Assembly (NCBI GenBank): GCA_944472135.2
Contig: OX235267.1
Location: forward strand, 18,521,452-18,585,451
Direction of reading: 5' to 3'
DNA from: Trichobilharzia regenti
Taxonomy: Eukaryota; Platyhelminthes; Trematoda; Strigeidida; Schistosomatidae
DNA length: 64,000 bases
This document shows, piece by piece, positions 56,515 to 64,000 of this stretch (within the stretch, counting starts at the first letter, position 1; the number at the start of each line of letters is the position of its first letter). The notes under the pieces were generated by a model that saw only the letters and a list, made by a program, of their open reading frames with translations, had not been told where the DNA came from and ran no database searches. The position numbers were made by a program, and so were the translations under genes.

Positions 56515-57303
56515 ATGCGTGGAAGAACATTGGAAGTCTCTGAGGCGATTCTCAACGAAACGTGTTCAACGGTTTTAGGAAGAAAGAAGAGACAAGACAA
56601 GGAATGGCTCTCAACGGACACTTGGAAATTGATAGAAGAGAGGAGAATGGTGAAAGAGAAAATGATTCAATGCAAGGACGGACAGGAGAAGGAGACGATG
56701 AGCTCAACTTACACAGCATTGGACAAAGAAGTGAAGAAAAGTGCTAGGAAGGACAAAAGACAATTCTACGATAACCTGGCCACTGAAGCTGAGAAGGCAG
56801 CAGGCAAAAGGGACCTGAGGACATTATATCAGATAACCAAGTCTCTATCCGGGAAGAGATCAGCACAAGTGAACCGTACAAAAGACAGCCAAGGGAACCC
56901 AATTACCAAGGAAGAAAGACAGATTAAACGATGGGCGGATCACTTCAAAGGACTCTTGAACCGACCATCACCTGCAACCCGTCCAAAAATACCAACAACA
57001 GCGCGCACACAACTGCAAGTTGACACCAATCCTCCAACGAGAGCTGAAGTCTTGAATGCAATCAAGATTCTGAAAGCTGGAAAAGCAGCTGGACCAGATG
57101 GAATACCCCCTGAAGCACTCAGGGCGAACCCAGAGACGATAGCAACTATGCTGACTCCATTATTGCAAATGGTCTGGAAGGAGGGAAAGGTGCCTACTGA
57201 CTGGAGGAAAGGTTACCTTGTGAAACTACCAAAGAAGGGCGACCTTGACTCTGCAAGAACTGGCGAGGAATCATACTCCTGTCGACACCAAGTAAAATCC
57301 TGA
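56515..57303 (+). pseudogene. RTE linker and RT fingers, truncated
   Basis: 262 codons: KKSARKDKRQFYDNLATEAE, WADHFKGLLNRPSP, ILKAGKAAGPDGIPPEAL and GYLVKLPKKGDL. A frameshift near 57245 moves the continuation (IILLSTPSKIL, LRPEQAGFRKGKS) to another frame up to the deletion near 57503. Confidence 0.8.
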
Positions 57304-57844
57304 GTCGCATCATACTGGAGAGAATAAAGGACGCACTGGATACAGAACTCCGACCAGAACAAGCTGGATTCAGGAAAGGCAAATCATGTTCTGACCAAAT
57401 TGCAACTCTACGCATCATCATCACAGAACAAAGCATGGAATGGCGATCAAACCTCTACGTCAACTTCATAGACTTCGAGAAGGCCTTCGACAGCGTTGAC
57501 CGCCAACCAACAAATATACAGGAGAAAGTGGAGATGGATTGGACATTCGTTGAGGAGGCCGGTTGGTGACATCGGGCGCGCGTCAGGCCATCGCTCGAGT
57601 GGAACCCGAGAGGGAAGCGGCGAGTGGGACGTCCAAAAATGACATGGAGGAGATCGTGTGAAAAGGAGTTGAAACAGTATGGACTAAGATGGATGCAGGT
57701 GAAGAGTACAGCAGAAGACAGAAGCGAGTGGAGACGTACAGTTGAAGCCCTATGTTTCACTAGGAACCCAAGGGAACAAATAATAATACATTTTTTCTAA
57801 CCCATTTTGAAACCTTTATTCTCTTATTCATCCATTTGCGTTCC

Positions 57845-57960
57845 AAACTGAACATAGGTCATCAGGCTTTGACCTTTTGGGCTTCAGAAGGGCTTGTGCT
57901 GTTTTTAGGGTGTGTGGTTGTCAATTTGACTCTGAACCTCCCGTCTTTTCCAGGCTTACT
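57845..57960 (-). mobile_element. SINE-C fragment
   Basis: 'gcgttccaaactgaacatag' (tail) followed by 'tttagggtgtgtggttgtca' (body) in reverse orientation. Confidence 0.45.
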
Positions 57961-58401
57961 AATGGATAGGTGAGGTATAGGAGTACGTCAGTCGCAAATA
58001 AAACAATGACTTCGTGTGTGGTTGGCGAACATTCTACGCCTGAACTACCAATGTACCAATAATTCCTTTCTTGCTTATCAGGGATTTCTAAACCACTAGT
58101 CATAACTAAATTAATCATTTGTCAATTATTCCAATTATGTAAGATTATTCACTAGTTTTCACAAGTTGTTATTTCCCGCATACTTTGACTTCCTTGTTGC
58201 CAACTGACAATAACCTCTAATCTTTGTATAGACAATTTTGGGATGAAGGTTTTGTTGAGTTTTCGATTACATTCCATCGAAATTTTTCATGCTTATTAGG
58301 CATATGAAAGCGGTGGATACACATAAACAGATAAGTTACACTAGGTGCAGCGTGAGAGCAGGTCCTCACAGATGAAATTAACCAGTTGAAAATTATATGC
58401 A

Positions 58402-58408
<7 letters not shown>

Positions 58409-58478
<70 letters not shown>
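58409..58478. repeat. (TA)n microsatellite, ~70 bp
   Basis: Uninterrupted AT dinucleotide run. Confidence 0.95.
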
Positions 58479-58482
<4 letters not shown>

Positions 58483-59824
58483 CCCGTACCTGCCAGTTAA
58501 ACTATCTGTTTCTTTGTGCATATCTTTGTTAACCTGAATCATTTTACTACTTTGTTTACAATATTTGATGATGTTTTCATAAATATTCAGGACACTTAAG
58601 AGATACCTATTGATATATACACACACACTTACATATTGCATATACACTGCACTTAACTGTTTACCATAAGAATGTACTGTTCATATACACAACCTAAAGT
58701 GTACCCTGTGAGGGATTCATTTGTTTATACTTTTAAAAATTAGGTTGAGAGTATGAAAATGTCAACTTTATTATTATTAGTGAAAAAGGAAAATATAAAT
58801 AAGGTTAACAGTTGCAAAAACTCCGTAAAAATAAGAATTACCAGACTAGTTCACTCAATCAGTCATTCATTCATTCAAAATTAGATCAACATTCATATAC
58901 AACACAAAAAAGGCCAAGTGTGTTTGTGTGAACATTTCAGTGTAAAATTGAATGATCAAGTGGACAATGGTTTCAACGATAAAATTATAGATTGTAGAAG
59001 CAATAAGAAATGGCAAAAACACCCTTTTTTGCATCAGTTCTTGTCAGTTTATCAATCTGATCATCTGAAGTGAAGTAGGTTTGAAGCTATGTGGAAGAAA
59101 TTTATAGCTCAGGTGTGGGACGGTTTTCTTCTGTTGGATCGGACTGAGAATAAACAATATTGGATGACGTGAATAGCATTCAACTACTCGCAGCAGTATT
59201 TGGTATCATTCATTTTTGCTTGATTTAATGAGTATCATTTAGGGTATCAATGCAGATCACATATTTTGGTCTGAATAATTACAGTTTCCGAAGGAAATCA
59301 AAGGTGAAATCTCACCTCATACTGTGTAAACTGCAAACGAATTCGTAAATTTCGAATTTGATTTGTGGTGCTACCAGTTCACCCAAAAAGCTAGGCAGAA
59401 TATGAAACTTCGTTATCGGCATTATTTATTTGGAGTAGAATTAACGCTGTGAAACTGTTTTCGCCTTTTCATGAATGTTAAACACTCTTCAAAAAAGTCA
59501 CTTATGAGTTACTGATATAAGCTGAGGTTAAAACCCAGTACACAATGTTTTAAACGTCCTAAATAGAACGTGCACCCTGAAATTTACTTTTAGCCTTTAC
59601 AAAAACAAGCAATAACGGGTGGTGTGAAACACCTGTTTTACTACTTTATATCATCTTAATCGTGTTGTCTAGCTGACTTGTTGTGTATAATGTAACATTG
59701 ACTGACAACAACAATATTTCTTTGATTGGACACTACTTAGTTTAATGTGTCTAGTCCTCTGTTCCGGTGTAGACTGAATTCTGTCAATAGAGTTTGCAAT
59801 TCGAAAGAACCCACATCCCCTCTG
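58479..59824. other. no gene recognised
   Basis: AT-rich DNA. No convincing exon, RNA or repeat match, including no PKA-C exon 1. Confidence 0.35.
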
Positions 59825-59837
59825 AGATTCGATTCTA

Positions 59838-60560
59838 GTGCTGCAGTCAGAGACTTTATCACTAGCAATAGTTGGTTACAAAGGTGAACAAGTGGACAAG
59901 CTGTCGATAAACATTGGCATACATACTGAGATCCTAAAAGAATTGATATTAAGATGTACCATGACTGTAAATTTCAAATTTAACGGCATGCTCTACAGAC
60001 AAGTGGACAGGGTGGCGATGGGCTCCCCATTGGGTTCCATTTTGGCTGATTTCTTTCTAAGTAAGCTCGAAAATGGACCTCTGAACAACCTTATCAGTAA
60101 GCTCTCATTTTATTGCCGATATATGGATGATACCTTTATTCTTTGTGATAATGGTTCTGATAAGAGTACAATAATTACTGAATTCATTGAAGTACATTCG
60201 GCTATGAAATTCACGTGCGAAGAGGAATCCCAAGACAGAATTGCCTTCCTGGATGTCCTACTTACAAGAAAACCATATGTTAGCATAAAAAGAAATTTGC
60301 ATAGAAAAAGTACTTGGACAGGACAACATACACATTTCCACAGCTTCGTTCCTATTAAGTATAAAAGAAATTCAATAAAGACCCTCAGCCACAGAGTTAG
60401 AGTTATATGCTCAGAAGAAGTAACTGAAGATGAATTGAGCATTGTACATGATACTTTGATCGAAAATGGCTATCCAGAAAAATTTATCAAGAAACATATG
60501 ACAAAGAAAACGAAAAAGGAGTACTCACTATCTGTAAAAAAGAAGCCTCTTTATACATGA
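59838..60560 (+). CDS. Penelope-like reverse transcriptase, C-terminal two-thirds
   Basis: 240 codons. Motifs: GMLYRQVDRVAMGSPLGSIL (the MGSPLG motif, usually QxDGVAMGSPL), YCRYMDDTFIL (catalytic Asp pair, YxDD), ITEFIEVHSAMKFTCEEE, RIAFLDVLLTR, then RKSTWTGQHTHFHSF typical of this group. The first catalytic Asp region is lost with the 5' truncation. Open but incomplete, so not expected to act alone. In-frame start is arbitrary. Confidence 0.85.
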   Translation: MLQSETLSLAIVGYKGEQVDKLSINIGIHTEILKELILRCTMTVNFKFNGMLYRQVDRVAMGSPLGSILADFFLSKLENGPLNNLISKLSFYCRYMDDTFILCDNGSDKSTIITEFIEVHSAMKFTCEEESQDRIAFLDVLLTRKPYVSIKRNLHRKSTWTGQHTHFHSFVPIKYKRNSIKTLSHRVRVICSEEVTEDELSIVHDTLIENGYPEKFIKKHMTKKTKKEYSLSVKKKPLYT

Positions 60561-60705
60561 CTACAATTCATGGGTGATATACCAAGCGAGATAGTTGTGG
60601 AGAAATTAAGAAAATCAGTTCAAAGAACTTTTACTGCTGGCGAACTACACGTCTTATTCTCTACACGACCAATGGTAATTCCTCGATTGAAAGTTGAAGT
60701 ACCTG

Positions 60706-61082
60706 ACTAGCCACTGCAAATTGAATTTACCAGTTCAACTGAGCTTGTGGAGCGAGCTATATTGGCCGTTGCTCTAGGAACTTGATTTTTCGTGCTCTCT
60801 AGGGAACATCTGCCAGCATGGCTAAGTAAAGGTGTAGTGAAAACTATTAACAACTCGATATTGGAACATCTGATGCAAACAGGCCACAAAGCCAGAGTAG
60901 ATGAATCCTTCTCTATATTATACCGGGTGCCAAATAAATTACCAAGAACATCGAAGCACCACAGGCTCCAAGCAGCAGAGGCTATTGCGATTCGTCTCAA
61001 ACAACCAATGCTCTATATCCAAAAGAAGCAAGTCCAGCCCCTACTATTGCCATGGCCTTCAGTAGGGACTATAAACTCATGA
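60706..61082 (+). pseudogene. Penelope-like C-terminal (GIY-YIG) region, damaged
   Basis: YIGRCSRNL near 60761-60788 is in a different frame from SREHLPAWLSKGVVKTINNS (60798 on) and runs to KQPMLYIQKKQVQPLLLPWP. The frameshift and a deletion between the RT end and YIG removed the GIY half, so endonuclease function is lost. Confidence 0.75.
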
Positions 61083-61285
61083 ATTTGTACTATTATCTTT
61101 CCTAATTCTTCTGACATTCAGCTTATTTTGTGTTTATGCGATTCAGCTGTAATCTATCAATATTATCGATTTGATGTTATTTAAACATTAATGTCGTTCA
61201 TAACACTAATTCATTCATTCACTATAATGTATGTATAAATATAGAGCCTGATGATGAATTTATCGAAAAGAGTACTCTTTGTTCA

Positions 61286-61984
61286 GTATGCACTAGCAGT
61301 GGGCCAGAATTTCAGGAGGGACATAAGTCGCTTAAAGATTGCAGGTAGTTGAGTGAGTACCAACAAGAATGAAACCTAGGTCAGTTAGGGCTTCCTGCCA
61401 ACTACCTCTAATAAAAGCAATGTTTCAATGACTCAAGTTAATACTGCTTTATGAAAATGAAATAATATAATGTAGATATGATTACAAATGCCGTTTCATT
61501 AAAGTAAGTGAGTGATACTCACCCAGTGTAGCTGATTAGTGTTAAGTTTGAACATGAAAATAAAGTAATTTATGGTTTACTGTACGTGCATCAGCTCTTT
61601 TTTATCTTTTTTTCACAAAATAATTTTCAGACTTCTTCAATTTGGCTTCATTTATCGTCTTGCTGATAATCACACTTATTTGTTAATTTTATCAGCTAAG
61701 ATGGGTTTGAGTGTATGAATTTGACGTTTTTTTACCTATTGATTATTCATTTAGCCAGTAAGAAAACAACAACATGCTTTGTTTGATTTATGAACCATAA
61801 AATGTGGGGTTGATGGATGGAGGAAAATTACTACATTCTGTTAGGCATCTGTTGGACTTTGAATGTAAATGAGTCATTTATTGAGTTTTTGTACTTTTAT
61901 AAACATTTAATAAAGACATTTCGAAATACTAATTGGTGAATAACGAAAATTATTCTCAATATATATATATATAAACTCTTGAAA
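61286..61984. other. no gene recognised
   Basis: AT-rich DNA with a short (TA)n at 61961-61973. Confidence 0.35.
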
Positions 61985-61989
61985 ATCCG

Positions 61990-62255
61990 TGTGATGCCTG
62001 CAAGTAACTAGCTACAGAACGAAGTCACCTGGAGTTGTTGTAAGTTGTGACCATTGGGATTTACCAGGTCGGGCGTGAAGACGAATACTAACCTTTGTCA
62101 TTAGTTGGTGGTCTCGTTAAAATCATGAGTTAGTATAAGAGCCAGCAGTTTTCGAAACCCGGTGAATGCGTACTAATGAAGAGCTCCAAATTAGAATGAA
62201 ATAGTCGTTCAATCAGCATTCCCTGATTTCAATGTTTTTCTAACTGATATCATTC
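61990..62255 (+). mobile_element. SINE-A, internally deleted and diverged
   Basis: 5' block 'aagtaactagctacagaacg', 'taagttgtgaccattgggat', then directly the B-box-like end 'tcgaaacccggtgaatgcgt', a hammerhead segment at 62170-62215 (CTAATGAAGAG, GAATGAAATAG; stem II weakened) and tail 'tttctaactgatatca'. Most of the tRNA-like part is lost. Confidence 0.55.
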
Positions 62256-62408
62256 GGTGATAAAACTTGGAACAAATCAAATCTGTAAAAAGGAACTCTT
62301 GAAAAAAATTATAGAACCAAAGTTATTGGCAACAATATTGTTTTTAAATAACATCAAATCATTGACTGCAGGTCATATTTTCCACACGAACACTTGTAAA
62401 TTTTTAGT

Positions 62409-63750
62409 TCCTACCGGCGTCCAACAGTCATTATATTTCTTGACCTAAAGGCAGCATTCGACTCTGTCGATCGGGAAGTTCTCTGGAGATGCTTTGCTGT
62501 AAAAGGAATTCCAAGAAAATATATTGCACTGATTAAGGCACTCTACTCGTACTCATACAGCCAGGTGAGGGCTTACGGCGAGCTGTCATCTGAACTGATG
62601 ACGACCAGTGGTGTCCGTCAAGGATGCCCATTATCTCCTTTTCTATTCAACTTCATCATAGATGTGTTAATGGACTTAACCCTAGGTGACTTCAGTGACT
62701 CAGGAATTAACTTGCTACCGGGGAATAATCTCGTTGACTTGGAATATGCAGACGATATAGTCCTTCTAGGCGAAGACGCTGACGAAATGCAGAGTCTTCT
62801 AAACACCTTGAGCCGCAATCTACGAATGTTTGGCATGCGATTCGCTCCCGCCAAATGCAAGATGATGTTACAGGACTGGACTACATCGACGCCTAGTTTA
62901 AAAATAGGAAGTGAAGTGGTAGAGCACGTTGACCGCTTCACTTATTTGGGAAGTACCATCAGCCAGTGCCAACGGGTTGATCTCTGACGAAATCTCAGCA
63001 CGAATACAGGGGGCTCTTTTCGCATTTGTTAGTTTACGCCGACTCTGGCGTAGACGAGATGTTCGACTATCGACCAAAGGGCGGGTGTACTGCTCATCAG
63101 TCCGCTCCGTCCTCCTTTATGGCTGTGTGAGACCTGGCCACTGAGAGTGGAAGACATGAAAAGACTAGCTGTCTTTAATCATAGGTGCCTGCGCTCTATT
63201 TCCCGTGTAAGGTGGCATAATAAGGTGAGCAACATGGAGGTTAGGCGCAGGGGAAATCAATCGACGAAGTCGTGAAGCTACATCGACTGAGATGGTTAGG
63301 ACATGTGTTACGTATGCCAAGTCATCGCCTCCCTCGACGAGCTATGTTAGCGGATATAGGGTCAGGCTGGAAAAAAGCTAGCGGCGGTCAAACAAAAACT
63401 TGGCATCAGTCAATGAAATCCACAACAGTTGGTCTAAGCCACGTAGAAAGGTGTAGACTTCCAGGCTGGGGTCCTCGGGACGGTAAAAATCTATGGTTGG
63501 AAACAATTGGTGACATGGCTCAAAATCGTTCTCAGTGGCGCAGATGCATCCACTCCTTGTGACTTATGATCTCCAATGAAACTGTTTTGTTCTTCGTTAC
63601 TACTATTCCTTTGTCTCACACCTCTGCTGACTGTTTCTATTATGCTTTTCTTGTACTTTCTTCTCTTGCTTCGCGTGCTACACGGAATGTGGCGACTTGA
63701 ACTTCCGCACATTTGTGCAAAGTTCTATGTCAAAAACAGACAGACAGACA
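62409..63750 (+). mobile_element. non-LTR LINE (RTE-related or similar), 5' truncated
   Basis: Starts inside the RT at RRPTVIIFLDLKAAFDSVDR and runs to a 3' end 'gcacatttgtgcaaagttct' with a (CAGA)n tail at 63733-63750. Older copies of the family lie at 1-1340, 10590-10990 and 19240-19540. The clade is uncertain: the motifs (FLDLKAAFDSVDR, SGVRQGCPLSPFLF, LEYADDIVLL, YLGSTIS, SVLLYGC) are of the broad RTE-like group but differ from the RTE copies above. Confidence 0.8.
62437..63562 (+). pseudogene. LINE reverse transcriptase, frameshifted
   Basis: RT palm with first Asp in FLDLKAAFDSVDR, SGVRQGCPLSPFLFNFIID and YADDIVLLGED all intact. Frame breaks at ~62970 (STISQC / ANGLISDE), at ~63127 (YGC then a 2-base insertion before ETWPL) and ~63255. 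The last piece (63272-63562) has LHRLRWLGHVLRMPSHRLPR and ends RSQWRRCIHSL. Catalytic residues remain but the ORF is dead. Confidence 0.8.
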
Positions 63751-63789
63751 GTTGAAGGACAAACTACCTAGGCTAGCCATCTCTTCATT

Positions 63790-64000
63790 TAACTACCAAA
63801 TCAGTTATATTGGCCGTTTCTCTAAGAGTTTAGTTTTTCTCGTACTCAGGAATATCTACGTGTAGCCAAATAAAAGTGTAGTGAAAACCATCAACAACTG
63901 GATATTAGATTACTTGTTTCAAATAGGTCATAAAGCCAACATGGAAAAATCCGTTTTTGTTATCTGTTATGTACCGAATAAAATGCCTAAAGCCACTAGG
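63790..64000 (+). mobile_element. decayed Penelope-like C-terminal fragment, runs off the window
   Basis: Parallels 60745-60960: 'tatattggccgtttctctaa', 'gtgtagtgaaaaccatcaac', 'tcataaagccaacatgg', 'taccgaataaaatgcctaaa'. Cut by the window edge. Confidence 0.7.

Larger units (their letters stand above)
55590..57790 (+). mobile_element. RTE-clade LINE, near 5'-complete but with RT core deleted
   Basis: Carries the apurinic-type endonuclease (55612-56435, two frames), the linker and RT fingers (56515-57303), and then FEKAFDSVDR at ~57477-57502 fused directly to the 3' end (KVEMDWTF; EWNPRGKRRVGRPKMTW in another frame), ending 'gaagccctatgtttcact' and (AAT)n at 57780-57790. About 1 kb, including the FADD catalytic motif, is missing compared with the copy at 27.5-29.4 kb. 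Confidence 0.85.
59825..61285 (+). mobile_element. Penelope-like element, 5' truncated
   Basis: Carries most of the reverse transcriptase palm to its end (59838-60560), the C-terminal RT block (60570-60705: VEKLRKSVQRTFTAGELHVLFSTRP), a shortened and frameshifted GIY-YIG part (YIGRCSR at ~60761), the conserved C-terminus (to 61082) and a tail with 'gagcctgatgatgaattt' at 61242. Truncated before the first RT motifs. Confidence 0.85.

Noticed and set aside
59838..60560. Telomerase reverse transcriptase
   Set aside because: MGSPLG and YMDDTF with a following GIY-YIG region are those of Penelope-like elements; no telomerase-specific motifs.

Overview
The window is AT-rich flatworm nuclear DNA, almost certainly from a blood fluke (Schistosoma or a close relative; species not resolvable here). 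The reasons are small exons spread over tens of kilobases, RTE-, CR1- and Penelope-type retroelements, and many copies of a tRNA-derived short repeat carrying hammerhead-ribozyme motifs like those of schistosome Sm-alpha repeats. No prokaryotic gene organisation is present.

One host gene dominates: a minus-strand cAMP-dependent protein kinase catalytic subunit (PKA-C). Nine exons can be read at 47026-47087, 42640-42768, 30075-30173, 23430-23512, 21871-21997, 16926-17021, 14497-14619, 5795-5959 and 2289-2414. Joined, they give residues ~15-350 in mammalian PKA numbering with no gap. Only the first coding exon (about 14 residues, Met-Gly end) was not found; it must lie beyond 47087 or outside the window. 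All catalytic landmarks are intact. The gatekeeper is Leu instead of Met.

The introns are packed with mobile DNA. 1-1340: decayed LINE. 9281-10340 and 11892-12834: two copies of a miniature LTR retrotransposon with the same internal deletion (a gag-like start fused to an integrase-like end), each with a 4-bp target-site duplication (TSD). 24.7-26 kb: a Penelope-like (PLE) GIY-YIG fragment split by an RTE insertion with a 12-bp TSD. 26354-27168: an inverted repeat with 350-bp arms. 27.5-29.4 kb: a long RTE copy. 30520-33811: two head-to-head SINEs forming an inverted repeat, one interrupted by a CR1/Jockey-like LINE. 41731-42295: a 5'-truncated RTE with a 13-bp TSD.

Upstream of exon 2 (47.1-64 kb) lie an RTE copy lacking its reverse transcriptase core (55.6-57.8 kb), PLE copies at 49.7-50.1, 59.8-61.3 and 63.8-64 kb (the last cut by the window end), a second LINE type at 62.4-63.75 kb, and more SINEs. 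One of these SINEs, at 53.6 kb, has a hammerhead core with every conserved position in place.

The PKA exons make one product. The mobile elements are independent of it, but show LINE-SINE partnerships: two SINE families share 3' tails with two different LINE types. A plus-strand candidate exon at 19953-20122, nested in a PKA intron and faintly like the C-terminal end of fibroblast growth factors, is the only other possible host coding sequence I would flag.
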